The notes under the pieces: generated by a model
Told to the model about the DNA's origin: nothing
What the model saw: the letters and a program-made list of their open reading frames with translations, nothing else
The model's database searches: none
In this document: positions 1-8,876 of the stretch, piece after piece
Layout: every line of letters begins with the position of its first letter
Position numbering within the stretch: the first letter of the stretch is position 1
Translations under genes and position numbers: made by a program
Assembly (NCBI GenBank): GCA_942492715.1
Contig: CALOFW010000012.1
Span: forward strand, 434,001 to 498,000
Direction of reading: 5' to 3'
Source: Sva-07 sp942492715
GTDB taxonomy: Bacteria; Actinomycetota; Acidimicrobiia; Acidimicrobiales; Ilumatobacteraceae
Length of the DNA: 64,000 bases

Positions 1-429
1 GCCGCCGATCACGACGTGATCGTGATGAGCGCCGCCGTTGCCGACTTCCGCCCCAAGGTCGCCGCCGACGGCAAGCTCAAGAAGCGTGACGGCACGCCCG
101 AGATCGTGCTGGAGCCGACGCCCGACATCCTGGCGGGGCTCGGCGCTGCCAAGCGTGCCGGCCAGGTGTTGGTGGGGTTCGCCGCCGAGACCGACGATCT
201 GATCGCCAACGCCGCCGAGAAGCTCCGGTCGAAACGCCTCGACCTGATCGTGGCCAACGACGTGGGTGCGCCCGAGGTCGGCTTCGCACACGACACAAAC
301 GCGGTTACGCTGTTGCGGCCCGACGCGGAGCCTGTCGAGATCGACCTCGCATCGAAGCGAGATGTCGCTCGGGCCATCATCGACATACTCGTCTCCATCC
401 GCTCTACACATCGACAGGACTTTGCATGA
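1..429 (+). CDS. coaBC: CoaBC (Dfp), C-terminal part, truncated by window start
   Basis: C-terminal part of the bifunctional coenzyme A synthesis protein that couples cysteine to 4'-phosphopantothenate and decarboxylates the product. Only the CoaB synthetase end is present and the frame is open from base 1. Family motifs seen are AAVADFRP, the lysine-rich KLKK, GFAAET and the AND segment that surround the nucleotide/phosphopantothenate site. The stop codon overlaps the metK start in ATGA (426-429), so the genes are probably translationally coupled. The order coaBC-metK-priA-def-fmt-rsmB is the usual actinobacterial one, here with extra genes between priA and def. Confidence 0.93.
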   Translation, partial: AADHDVIVMSAAVADFRPKVAADGKLKKRDGTPEIVLEPTPDILAGLGAAKRAGQVLVGFAAETDDLIANAAEKLRSKRLDLIVANDVGAPEVGFAHDTNAVTLLRPDAEPVEIDLASKRDVARAIIDILVSIRSTHRQDFA

Positions 430-1613
430 GCACGTACACGTTCACCTCCGAAAGCGTCACCGAAGGCCACCCCGACAAGATGGCCGATCAGGTCTCCGAT
501 GCCGTTCTCGACGCGATCCTCACCGAGGACCCCGACGGCCGTGTGGCCTGTGAGACGCTGTTGACCACGGGGCTGTGCGTCATCGCCGGTGAGATCACCA
601 CGTCGGCGTACGTCGACATCCCGAAGATCGCCCGCGAGACGATCAACGGCATCGGCTACGACAACGCGATCTACGGTTTCGACGGCAACACCTGCGGCGT
701 GATCGTGTCGATCGACGAGCAGAGCCCCGACATCGCCCAGGGCGTCGACACGAGTGAGGAGGTCCGCGGCGGCAAGTCCGGCGAGGACGTCCTCAACCTC
801 CAGGGCGCCGGCGACCAGGGCATGATGTTCGGCTACGCCTGCAACGAGACCGACGATCTGATGCCGTTGCCGATCTGGACCGCACATCGGCTGTCCGAGC
901 GCCTCGCCGAGGTCCGCAAGTCCGGGCAGGTGCCGTACCTGCGCCCAGACGGCAAGACCCAGGTCACCTACGAGTACCACAACGGCTGGCCGGTGGCGCT
1001 GAAGGCCGTGCTGATCAGCACCCAGCACCAGGACGGTGTCGATCGCGACACCGTCATCCGCCCCGATCTGATCGACCAGGTGATCCGCCCGATCATCCCC
1101 GAGCGCTTCGCCGACGACGACTTCGAGATCTACGTCAACCCCACCGGGCAGTTCGTGCGCGGCGGTCCCTTCGCCGACGCCGGCCTCACCGGCCGCAAGA
1201 TCATCGTCGACACGTACGGCGGCATGGGCCGCCACGGCGGCGGCGCCTTCTCCGGCAAGGACCCGAGCAAGGTCGACCGCTCGGCCGCCTACGCCGGCCG
1301 CTGGGTCGCCAAGCACGTGGTCGCCTCCGGCGCCGCCGATCGCTGCGAGGTGCAGTTGGCCTACGCCATCGGCATGGCGCAGCCGATGAGCATCCTGGTC
1401 GAGACCTTCGGGACGTCGCACGTCGACCCCGCCGTCATCGAGGCGGCCGTCCGGTCGGTGTTCGACCTGCGTCCTGGCGCGATCGTCCGCGATCTCGACC
1501 TGAAGCGCCCGATCTACAAGCGCTCGGCCGCCTACGGCCACTTCGGTCGCGCCGGCTTCCCGTGGGAGGAACTCAACCGTCTCGACGAGTTCAAGTCGGC
1601 CGTCGGCGTCTGA
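426..1613 (+). CDS. metK: S-adenosylmethionine synthetase
   Basis: Makes S-adenosylmethionine from methionine and ATP in the cytoplasm. The 395-residue length is normal for the family. Clear signatures are TEGHPDK near the N-terminus (ATP site), GAGDQGMMFGYA in the middle and GGGAFSGKDPSKVDRS in the C-terminal third. The ATG at 426 overlaps the coaBC stop in ATGA. No SAM riboswitch or other leader is visible because the gene sits inside an operon. The neighbouring methyltransferases (rsmB, SpoU, 6844-7458) use its product. Confidence 0.98.
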   Translation: MSTYTFTSESVTEGHPDKMADQVSDAVLDAILTEDPDGRVACETLLTTGLCVIAGEITTSAYVDIPKIARETINGIGYDNAIYGFDGNTCGVIVSIDEQSPDIAQGVDTSEEVRGGKSGEDVLNLQGAGDQGMMFGYACNETDDLMPLPIWTAHRLSERLAEVRKSGQVPYLRPDGKTQVTYEYHNGWPVALKAVLISTQHQDGVDRDTVIRPDLIDQVIRPIIPERFADDDFEIYVNPTGQFVRGGPFADAGLTGRKIIVDTYGGMGRHGGGAFSGKDPSKVDRSAAYAGRWVAKHVVASGAADRCEVQLAYAIGMAQPMSILVETFGTSHVDPAVIEAAVRSVFDLRPGAIVRDLDLKRPIYKRSAAYGHFGRAGFPWEELNRLDEFKSAVGV

Positions 1614-1623
1614 GCCGTTCGCG

Positions 1624-3351
1624 GTGGCGAGCGTTGCCACCGTCGTACCCGACGTCACCGGGCTCGACAAACAGTTCGACTACCTGATCCCGGACGATCT
1701 GTCGATGCGCGTGCGCGTCGGAACGATCGTGCGGGTCGAACTCCACGGCCGCCGGATCGGTGGCTGGGTCGCGGCGATCTCCGATTCGTCGTCGGACGGT
1801 CGTCCTGTCGAGTCGCTGAAACCGATCGCGAAGGTGACGGGTCACGGCCCGGGACCCGAGCTCTTCGCACTCGCCGAGTGGTCATCGGTCCGATGGGCGG
1901 CCCGGCGAATCCGGCCGTTCCTGGTCACGGCATCGCCGGGCCGGGCGGTGGTGGACCTGCCGACGGACCGACGGACCGGCATGGCGCCTGCACCCGCCTC
2001 TCCTGCGACGCGGGAGCTGCTGGAGGCCGGCGGAGGAGTGCTCCGCCTCCCGCCGCGTGTCGACGTGATGCCGGCGGTGCTCGCTGCCGTCGCGTTCGGA
2101 CCGACGTTGGTGGTGGCACCCGAGCACGACGCCGTGGCGCTCCTCGCAACCAGGCTGCGACGAGCCGGGCTGTCGGTGGCGGTCGCACCCGACGACTGGG
2201 CGGCGGCGGCGGGCGGTGTCGACGTCGTGATCGGCACGAGGTCCGCGGCCTGGGCCCCGTGTCCAGGGCTGGCGTCGGCCGTGGTGCTCGACGAACACGA
2301 CGAGGCACTGCAGAACGAACGGACACCGACCTGGCATGCGCGCGACGTGGTCGTCGAGCGTTGTCGTCGAGCGGGTGTGCCGTTCGTGCTCGTGTCGCCC
2401 GCGCCCACGCTGACCTCCGTGGTCGAGTACGCAGGTGGGCGAGGCGTGGTGCACCCTCCGGCGGTTCGCGAGCGAACAGGTTGGCCGAAGGTGACGGTGG
2501 TCGGTCGCACCGACGAGGACCCCTGGAAGCGTTCGCTCGTCACCTCCGCGCTGATCGAGCGGTTGCGCGACCCATCACTGACGGTGGTGTGTGTCAGCAA
2601 CATCACCGGCCGGGCACGGGTGCTCGCGTGTCGACAGTGTCGCTCGCTGATCCGGTGCGAGCAGTGCGATGCTGCCGTCGGCCTCGACGACGACGGTCGC
2701 CTGTCGTGCCGACGGTGCGGGACGGCACGGCCGCCGGTGTGTCAGGCGTGCGGAGCGAGCCGGTTCGCCAACCTGCGCCCGGGTGTCACCCGCCTGCGCG
2801 AGGAGTTGGAGGCTGCGGCAGCACGCCCCGTCGTGTCGGTCACGGGCTCCGACACCGATCCGCCCGCCAGGGCCGGTGTCTACGTCGGTACCGAAGCGGT
2901 GCTGCACCGGGTCGGGTCCGCCGACGTGGTGTCGTTCCTCGAGTTCGACTCCGAGATGCTGGCGCCCCGGTTCCGTGCGAGCGAACAGGCACTGGCGTTG
3001 ATCGTGCGGGCGGGCCGCATCGCACCGGAGGTGATGATCCAGACCTTCTCGCCGACGCACGAGGTGATCATCGCGGCCTCCGCCGGCGATCCGTCGAGGG
3101 TCCTCGACGCCGAACGCGTTCGCCGTGAGTCGCTCGGCCTTCCGCCGTTCGGGGCGCTGGCGGTGGTGTCCGGCGCCGGCGCCGGCGAGGTGGTCGAGCA
3201 GCTCCCCGCCGACATCCAGGTCGGTGGCGACGGCGCCGACCGCTTCCTCGTGAGGGCGCCCGACTGGGAAACGCTCGGGCTCGCCCTCAACGCTGCGGAA
3301 CGCCCGAGCGGCTCACGCATCCGGGTCGAGGTCGACCCTCCCCGGATCTGA
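1624..3351 (+). CDS. priA: PriA-like primosomal protein N', helicase motifs degenerate
   Basis: Replication-restart protein family, 575 residues. The N-terminal DNA-binding part begins ASVATVVPDVTGLDKQFDY, as in PriA. Eight cysteines in four CxxC pairs (CRQC, CEQC, CRRC, CQAC) form the two zinc sites at about residues 338-380. The Walker A loop is missing: the expected GxGKT region reads RLPPRVDVMPAV, and the DEAH box is replaced by DEHD. This is known for actinobacterial PriA, so it probably loads or recognises forks without helicase activity. GTG 1624 lies 10 bases after the metK stop, which suggests one operon. Confidence 0.9.
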   Translation: MASVATVVPDVTGLDKQFDYLIPDDLSMRVRVGTIVRVELHGRRIGGWVAAISDSSSDGRPVESLKPIAKVTGHGPGPELFALAEWSSVRWAARRIRPFLVTASPGRAVVDLPTDRRTGMAPAPASPATRELLEAGGGVLRLPPRVDVMPAVLAAVAFGPTLVVAPEHDAVALLATRLRRAGLSVAVAPDDWAAAAGGVDVVIGTRSAAWAPCPGLASAVVLDEHDEALQNERTPTWHARDVVVERCRRAGVPFVLVSPAPTLTSVVEYAGGRGVVHPPAVRERTGWPKVTVVGRTDEDPWKRSLVTSALIERLRDPSLTVVCVSNITGRARVLACRQCRSLIRCEQCDAAVGLDDDGRLSCRRCGTARPPVCQACGASRFANLRPGVTRLREELEAAAARPVVSVTGSDTDPPARAGVYVGTEAVLHRVGSADVVSFLEFDSEMLAPRFRASEQALALIVRAGRIAPEVMIQTFSPTHEVIIAASAGDPSRVLDAERVRRESLGLPPFGALAVVSGAGAGEVVEQLPADIQVGGDGADRFLVRAPDWETLGLALNAAERPSGSRIRVEVDPPRI

Positions 3352-3365
3352 TCGTCGCCCGATCC

Positions 3366-3746
3366 TCAGACGCCCATCTTGCTCTTGAGATGGTCGAGCA
3401 CCGGAGTGTGCTCGGACTGTGGGCTGAACAGGATCAGGTTCGCGTCCTCCTCGACGCGCACGCTGTGCCCGGCGGGCCAGTGGAAGAGATCGCCCTCGGC
3501 GCAGGTCTCGGTGGTGTCGTCGCCGTAGGTGACCGTGACGTTCCCGTCGATCACGTATCCCCAGTGCGCCGACTGGCACATGTCGCCGTGCAGGCCCTCC
3601 AGCAGCGGAGCGAGGTCGGCACCCTTGGCCATCGTGAAGAACTCGGCGCCCATCACGCCGAATGCGGCGCCGAAGTCGGTCTGCTGTCTGGCGATCGCCC
3701 CCGGCGCGTCGATCTTCACGGGGATGTCGTTCTTGGTGATGTGCAT
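3366..3746 (-). CDS. Small cupin-domain protein
   Basis: A 126-residue single-cupin protein with no signal peptide or membrane segment. The core runs through HWGYVIDGNVTVTYGD, EGDLFHWPAGHSV and LILFSPQ, a typical double-stranded beta-helix pattern; His residues in the first and second cupin motifs could bind a metal. The ATG at 3746 is chosen because GGAGGAG stands about 7 bases upstream on the minus strand; the longer open frame has no such site and unlikely sequence. It diverges from the TPR regulator at 3829, with an inverted repeat between them. Substrate unknown. Confidence 0.85.
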   Translation of the reverse strand: MHITKNDIPVKIDAPGAIARQQTDFGAAFGVMGAEFFTMAKGADLAPLLEGLHGDMCQSAHWGYVIDGNVTVTYGDDTTETCAEGDLFHWPAGHSVRVEEDANLILFSPQSEHTPVLDHLKSKMGV

Positions 3747-3803
3747 GGTGGGTCTCCTCCAGGTTGTCGACCCGGCCCCCACTGGGCCGGATACCAACCA
3801 GGC

Positions 3804-3820
3804 GTGACAGTCGGTGTCAC
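3804..3820. promoter_or_regulatory. Candidate operator, 6-bp inverted repeat
   Basis: GTGACA at 3804-3809 and TGTCAC at 3815-3820 form a perfect inverted repeat with a 5-base spacer. It lies between the divergent cupin gene and TPR regulator gene, 8 bases upstream of the regulator ATG. The position fits a repressor or activator site shared by the pair. Function is inferred from position and symmetry only. Confidence 0.4.
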
Positions 3821-3828
3821 AATGCGAC

Positions 3829-5874
3829 ATGGCAACCGACGCACTCGCGGAGCGCGTGCGAGCCGCGCGGCGAGCGATGGAACTGGGGGAGTGGACGCAG
3901 GCGCTGGACCTGCTCGACATCGACGGTGCGTCCGACTCGGCCGACTGCCTCGAGGCCCGCGCCGAAGCCGCATACGGCGCCGGCGACTTCGAAGCGTGCG
4001 TCGGGTCGTGGGAGGACCTGCACTCGCTCCTGGTTCAGCGGGGAGAGCAGATCGAGGCCGGCCGCGTCGCTGCGATGGTTGCGATGTACCTGATGATGGA
4101 CACCGGGCTCATGGCACCGGTGCGGGGCTGGTTGCGCTGCGCGGAGCGTCATCTCGATGGGATCGGCGACCACCCGGTGCGGGCGATCATCGCGATGGTC
4201 AAGGCGTACGAACGATTCATGTGCGGATCGATGGAGGCGGCGCGTGTCCAGGCCGCTGCCGCGATCGAACTCGGCGAGCGCCATGGTGTCGTGCCGGCGG
4301 TCGTGATCGGGCGGACCTGCACGGCTCGTCTCACGATCTTCGACGGGGAGGTCGACGAGGGGCTCGACCTGCTCGACGAGGTCGGTGCGCTGTTGATGTC
4401 CGGGGCCGCCGATCCGCTGACGACCGGCATGATGTACTGCGAGATCATCTGTGCCGCACAGGGCCTGATGCGACCCGATCTCGCTGCGCAGTGGACCGAC
4501 GTGATGGAGCACTGGCGTCACGGAGCTGCCTTCGGCGGGATCAACGGACGCTGCCGCGTCCACCGTGCCGAGGTGCTGAGGCTCAGCGGCACGTGCGAGC
4601 TCGCCGAGGCCGAGGCGCTCGCCGCATGCGCGGAGCTCCGCCCGTGGATGCGCCGCGAGTTCGGATGGCCACTCGTGGAGCTCGGCAACATCCGGCTCCG
4701 CGCCGGCGATCTCGACGGCGCAGAGGAGGCCTACACCGAGGCGAGCGCTCACGCCTGGTCGCCGCAGCCAGGTCTCGCGCTCGTCCATCTCGCCCGCGGT
4801 GACGCCGACGAGGCGGCGAGGATGATCGCCCACGCGATCGAGCATCCGATCGACGCCCCGTCCAAGGAGCGGCCGCCGTTCGGGCCGTTGCGCCTGTTGC
4901 CGCTCCACGACGCCCAGGCGGAGATCGCCTACGCCCGCCGCGACCGCGCCACGCTCGACCGAGCTGCCGCTGCGATCGACGAGACCGCCGCCTCGTACCC
5001 CTCCCCGATGCTGCGTGCACGAGCACTGCTCGCGCACGGTCGCGCATCGGTCCTCGACGGCGAGCCCGAACGCGCCATCGGCGAGGTGAGCCGCTCCATC
5101 GCCGAGCTGAACAGCATCGGCGCACCGTTCGAGGCTGCCCTCGCTCGCCTGGTCATGGCCGATGCCTACGAGCTGGCCGGGGGAGCGACCGAAGCGACGT
5201 TCGAGCGTCGGAGTGCACGGGACGCCCTCGCCTCCTTCGGTGCGGAGTGGTGGGCCGAACGGGTGGACGAACTCATCGCCGATGGATCTGCCGTTCCCGC
5301 CGTCGATGCCCCGTCGGTGACACCGCACGGGGTCTTCAGCGCCGACGGGGACATGCGCACGATCGGGTGGGGCGCCACGTCGGCGGTCGTCCGCGACCTC
5401 AAGGGATACCGCTACGTCGCTCGGCTGCTGGCCGAACCCGACCGGGAGTTCCACGCTGCCGACCTGGTCCGGATGGAGGCCGGATCGGATCGGCCCGTCC
5501 CGCTCGATCGAGGGATCCCGGTGCTCGACGAGCAGGCGAAGGCTGCGTACCGCCGGCGCCTGGACGACATCGACGAGGACATCGCCGACGCGCATGCCCA
5601 CAACGACATCGCCCGGGCCGAGCTGGCCGAGTGTGACCGGGAGTACCTCATCGAGGAGTTGAAGCGGGCGACCGGGCTGGGCGGTCGCGACCGCGTGGCG
5701 CTCGACGACGCGGAACGAGCCCGGGTCAGCGTGACACGATCGATCCGCTACTCGCTGGCGCGGCTCGCCGAGTCGAGCCCGGCGGTGGCGGAGCACCTCC
5801 GACAGCATGTGCAGACCGGAACCTTCTGTCGCTACGAACGCGACTCCCTGCATCCGGTCGACTGGACCGTCTGA
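3829..5874 (+). CDS. Large TPR-like helical protein with a regulator-type C-terminal domain
   Basis: 681 residues from ATG 3829; a GTG at 3814 is possible but would place the start codon inside the inverted repeat at 3804-3820. The first ~480 residues are alanine-rich helical repeats of TPR type. The C-terminal ~180 residues (from about WGATSAVVRDLKGYRYVARLL to the end, with YRRRLDDIDEDI and GLGGRDR) match a domain often found at the end of large actinobacterial ATPase/TPR regulators. Here no P-loop ATPase, HTH or cyclase domain is visible. A CACAAT hexamer 5 bases before the ATG may be the -10. A sensor or scaffold role is inference. Confidence 0.75.
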   Translation: MATDALAERVRAARRAMELGEWTQALDLLDIDGASDSADCLEARAEAAYGAGDFEACVGSWEDLHSLLVQRGEQIEAGRVAAMVAMYLMMDTGLMAPVRGWLRCAERHLDGIGDHPVRAIIAMVKAYERFMCGSMEAARVQAAAAIELGERHGVVPAVVIGRTCTARLTIFDGEVDEGLDLLDEVGALLMSGAADPLTTGMMYCEIICAAQGLMRPDLAAQWTDVMEHWRHGAAFGGINGRCRVHRAEVLRLSGTCELAEAEALAACAELRPWMRREFGWPLVELGNIRLRAGDLDGAEEAYTEASAHAWSPQPGLALVHLARGDADEAARMIAHAIEHPIDAPSKERPPFGPLRLLPLHDAQAEIAYARRDRATLDRAAAAIDETAASYPSPMLRARALLAHGRASVLDGEPERAIGEVSRSIAELNSIGAPFEAALARLVMADAYELAGGATEATFERRSARDALASFGAEWWAERVDELIADGSAVPAVDAPSVTPHGVFSADGDMRTIGWGATSAVVRDLKGYRYVARLLAEPDREFHAADLVRMEAGSDRPVPLDRGIPVLDEQAKAAYRRRLDDIDEDIADAHAHNDIARAELAECDREYLIEELKRATGLGGRDRVALDDAERARVSVTRSIRYSLARLAESSPAVAEHLRQHVQTGTFCRYERDSLHPVDWTV

Positions 5875-5887
5875 GCCGCGGCTCGGA

Positions 5888-6847
5888 TCAGTCGGACGGA
5901 GCGGTGAGGGTGTCGAAGCGCCGCTGGTCGATGTTGCCGCCGGAGAGGATGATGCCGACGCGGCGGTCCGCGAAACGAGCAGGGTCGTCGAGCACGGCAG
6001 CGACGCCGGCGGCACCGCTGGGCTCGAGCCGTCGACCCAGGAACTCCAGCGAGAGACGCATCGCATCGACGAGTTGGGCGTCGGTCACGGTCACGACGTC
6101 ACTGACCAGTTCGCGGTTGATGGCAAAGGTGTGGTCGCCCGGCGCCGTGACCGCCAGGCCGTCCGCGATCGTGTCGGGCTGGGCGATCCGCACCGGGTGC
6201 CCAGCGGCGAACGACTGCCTCGTGTCGTCGCCGGCCGACGGCTCCACCCCGATCAGTTCACAGGTCGGGTCGAGCTGGTGCATCGCCGACGCACATCCGG
6301 CCATCAGCCCGCCGCCCGACATCGGCACCAACAGCACGTCGAGGGCGCCGACCTGCTGGTTGAGTTCGAGCGCAGCCGTCCCCTGCCCCGCCATCACCAT
6401 CGGATCCTCGAACGGGTGGACGAACGTGGCACCGGTTCGGGCGACCTGCGCGCGGGCTGCGGCTTCGCGGTCGACGACCGAACGTGGGAACGTGACGATG
6501 TCGGCGCCGAAGTGCTCGATCAGGGAGCGTTTCGCCGGCGCCACGTCCTCGGGGACGTGGATCGTGGCGTGCATCCCGAGCAGGTTCGCGGCGCAGGCGA
6601 CCGCAGCGCCGTGGTTGCCCGACGAGACCGCAACGACGCCCCGTTCCCGGTCGTCGACCGGGATCCGAACGAGCCGATGGTAGGCGCCGCGGAACTTGAA
6701 GGCGCCGGCGCGCTGTTGCGACTCGTCCTTGGCGAACACCGACGCGCCCGCGAGGTCGTCGAGATCGTCGGATCGCAGCACCGGCGTGACGATCGCCGCG
6801 GGAGCGATCGCGAGCGCTGCCGCGCGGATGTCCGCGAGGCCGATCAT
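5888..6847 (-). CDS. PLP-dependent threonine/serine dehydratase or racemase family
   Basis: 319 residues, fold-type II PLP enzyme without the C-terminal ACT domain of biosynthetic IlvA. The PLP lysine is in AGAFKFRGAYH; SSGNHGAA and SGGGLMAG are the substrate and phosphate-binding loops. It could be a catabolic threonine dehydratase, a serine racemase or a related deaminase; the sequence alone does not decide. Its ATG (6847) overlaps the stop of the upstream methyltransferase in ATGA, so the two form an operon on the minus strand. Confidence 0.88.
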   Translation of the reverse strand: MIGLADIRAAALAIAPAAIVTPVLRSDDLDDLAGASVFAKDESQQRAGAFKFRGAYHRLVRIPVDDRERGVVAVSSGNHGAAVACAANLLGMHATIHVPEDVAPAKRSLIEHFGADIVTFPRSVVDREAAARAQVARTGATFVHPFEDPMVMAGQGTAALELNQQVGALDVLLVPMSGGGLMAGCASAMHQLDPTCELIGVEPSAGDDTRQSFAAGHPVRIAQPDTIADGLAVTAPGDHTFAINRELVSDVVTVTDAQLVDAMRLSLEFLGRRLEPSGAAGVAAVLDDPARFADRRVGIILSGGNIDQRRFDTLTAPSD

Positions 6848-7458
6848 GCCGACGACTCCTCGGCTCGCCGCACGGCGAACAGACGGAACCCAGCCTTCGA
6901 CGTGAGGCGTTCGCAGGCGTAGCCCTGCCCGTCGAGCCACCGCTGCAGCGAGTCGGCGCCGAGGTGCTTCTGGACGACGAGCGCCGCGTCGCCGGCGGGG
7001 GTGAGTCGACCGAGCCAGGTGAGCAACAGGTCGTGGAGGGCGCTCTTCCCGATCCGGATCGGCGGATTCGACCAGATGGTCGAGAAGCGCACCTCGCCGG
7101 GCACCTCCTCGGGGTGGGCGACCACGATGTTGGGCAGCGCATTGCGTTCGGCATTGCGGCGACAGAGATCCCGGGCGCGAGCGTTCACATCGACGGCCCA
7201 GACGGTGGCGTCGGGCGATCGCCGAGCCATCGCCAATGCGATCGGCCCGGCGCCGCAGCCGAGGTCCAACACGTCGCCGGACGTCGCGAGGGGGAGGGGA
7301 GCGCGCAGCAGCATCGAGGTCGCCGTGTCGAGGTGGCCGTGGGAGAACACGCCGCGGTCGGTCTCCATCGTGAACGCCGTGTCGGGCAGGGTGACGTCGA
7401 CGACGAGCGGCGACGAGGGCACAGTCGGGTCGTCGTCGAAGTACTGGTCGCTGGCCAC
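6844..7458 (-). CDS. Class I SAM methyltransferase, RsmC-like small domain
   Basis: About 204 residues from GTG 7458. Motif I is DLGCGAGPIALAMA and the catalytic NPP motif is in SNPPIRIGKSALHDLL, the pattern of RsmC/RsmD-type methyltransferases that modify guanine N2 in RNA. It has only the catalytic half of RsmC. A start at 7497 is open but would overlap the divergent def gene, so 7458 is preferred; neither start has a strong ribosome binding site. Coupled to the dehydratase by an ATGA overlap. The target is not known. Confidence 0.8.
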   Translation of the reverse strand: MASDQYFDDDPTVPSSPLVVDVTLPDTAFTMETDRGVFSHGHLDTATSMLLRAPLPLATSGDVLDLGCGAGPIALAMARRSPDATVWAVDVNARARDLCRRNAERNALPNIVVAHPEEVPGEVRFSTIWSNPPIRIGKSALHDLLLTWLGRLTPAGDAALVVQKHLGADSLQRWLDGQGYACERLTSKAGFRLFAVRRAEESSA

Positions 7459-7477
7459 TGCCTCTAGCCTGACATGG

Positions 7478-8017
7478 ATGTCGTACACGATCCGCACCTA
7501 CGGCGACCCCGTGCTGAAGACCGTTGCCTCTCAGGTCGACGACGTCGACGGCAAGATCATCCGCCTCGTCGACGACATGTTCGACACGCTGGTCGACTCC
7601 GGCAACGGCATCGCCCTGGCCGCACCGCAGATCGGCGTCCAGAAGCAGGTGGTCGTCTGGGACATCGAGGAGCAACCCCTTGCGATCGTCAACCCCGAGA
7701 TCGTCGAATCCGATGGCGAGTGGGTGTACGACGAGGGTTGCCTGTCGATTCCCGGCCTCTACGTCGAGATGCTCCGCCCGAAGACCGTGCTCGTTCGCGG
7801 GGTCGACCTCAACGGCGAGATCATCGAGATCGAGGCCGATGAACTCGAAGCGCGGATGTTCCAGCACGAGATCGACCACCTCAACGGCGTCCTGATGTTC
7901 GACCGGCTCGAGGGCGACCAGCGCAAGGAAGCGATGAAGGAGTACCGCCGGATCGAAGAGGAGGCCGCTCGTCAGGCAGCGCGCCCACCGATCCGTCGTC
8001 GTCTCGGCCTGGGATGA
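7478..8017 (+). CDS. def: Peptide deformylase
   Basis: Removes the formyl group from the N-terminus of new proteins. 179 residues with the three deformylase motifs: GNGIALAAPQIG, DEGCLSIPG (metal Cys) and QHEIDHLNG (HExxH). Start ATG 7478 gives the family N-terminus SYTIRTYGDPVL. TAGCCT at 7465-7470 ends 7 bases before the ATG, which predicts a leaderless mRNA. First gene of the def-fmt-rsmB cluster, whose first two products work at the start and end of the formyl-methionine cycle. Confidence 0.96.
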   Translation: MSYTIRTYGDPVLKTVASQVDDVDGKIIRLVDDMFDTLVDSGNGIALAAPQIGVQKQVVVWDIEEQPLAIVNPEIVESDGEWVYDEGCLSIPGLYVEMLRPKTVLVRGVDLNGEIIEIEADELEARMFQHEIDHLNGVLMFDRLEGDQRKEAMKEYRRIEEEAARQAARPPIRRRLGLG

Positions 8018-8054
8018 GCGGCCCGGATGAGCGGGTCGTGGTGAGGAGCGGAGC

Positions 8055-8876
8055 GTGAAGCTCGTCTACCTCGGGACGCCCGAGATGGCGGTGCCCCCGT
8101 TGCGGGCGTTGGTCGCTGCGGGCCACGAGGTCGTTCTCGTGGTGACACGGGTCGACAAGCGCCGAGGTCGGGGGAGCGACGTCTCGCCGAGCCCGGTGAA
8201 GGCCGCCGCACTCGAACTCGGGCTGCCCGTGTCGCACCACGTCGACGACGCGCTCGTCGCCGTGAGCGAGCAGGGTGCCGAGCTGGGTGTGGTCGTCGCG
8301 TTCGGGCAGATCATCAAGCCGCACGTGCTCGACGTGCTGCCGATGGTCAACCTGCACTTCTCGTTGCTCCCTCGCTGGCGCGGCGCAGCTCCGGTCGAGC
8401 GGGCGCTGCTGGCAGGCGACGACGTGACGGGGGTGTGCGTGATGGCGCTGGAGGAGGGCCTCGACACCGGAGGTGTGTACGCCCGTCGGGAGGTGCCGAT
8501 CGGACCGGAGACCACGGCCGCCGAACTGCGCACGGAGCTCGTCGCTGTCGGCACGCAACTCCTCGTCGACACCCTCGGTGCCCCGCTCGGCGAACCCCAA
8601 CCGCAGGTCGGTGACGTCACCCACGCCGCGAAGTTCACCTCGGCCGACTTCGAGATCGACTGGAGTCGACCGGCACAGGACGTTCATCGGCTGATCCGCG
8701 TCGGTGGTGCCTGGACCACGTTTCGCGGCAAGCGCCTCAAGATCAACGCCGCCCGGCTCGTCGACGGCGTGGTCCGTCCCGAGATCGTGCAACCCGAAGG
8801 AAAGGCTCCGATGAGCTTCGATGCCTGGCGCAACGGCGCCCGCCCGTCTGCCGACGAACTGTTCGGCACCCTGTGA
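8055..8876 (+). CDS. fmt: Methionyl-tRNA formyltransferase
   Basis: Formylates initiator Met-tRNA with 10-formyltetrahydrofolate. 273 residues, slightly short for the family (about 310). The N-terminal formyl-transferase domain shows VNLHFSLLPRWRGAAPVERAL (Asn, His and the SLLP loop) and LDTGGVY; the C-terminal OB-like domain follows from HAAKFTSADFEIDW. GTG 8055 follows GAGGAG. The stop overlaps the rsmB start in GTGA. Confidence 0.95.
   Translation: MKLVYLGTPEMAVPPLRALVAAGHEVVLVVTRVDKRRGRGSDVSPSPVKAAALELGLPVSHHVDDALVAVSEQGAELGVVVAFGQIIKPHVLDVLPMVNLHFSLLPRWRGAAPVERALLAGDDVTGVCVMALEEGLDTGGVYARREVPIGPETTAAELRTELVAVGTQLLVDTLGAPLGEPQPQVGDVTHAAKFTSADFEIDWSRPAQDVHRLIRVGGAWTTFRGKRLKINAARLVDGVVRPEIVQPEGKAPMSFDAWRNGARPSADELFGTL

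Noticed and set aside
9..1670. Long minus-strand open frame opposite metK
   Set aside because: It is the mirror of metK codon bias; low-complexity Arg/Val/Asp composition and no family match by eye.
3814..3828. GTG 3814 as start of the TPR regulator
   Set aside because: It lies inside the perfect inverted repeat 3804-3820 and adds only five residues; ATG 3829 fits better, though it is not proven.
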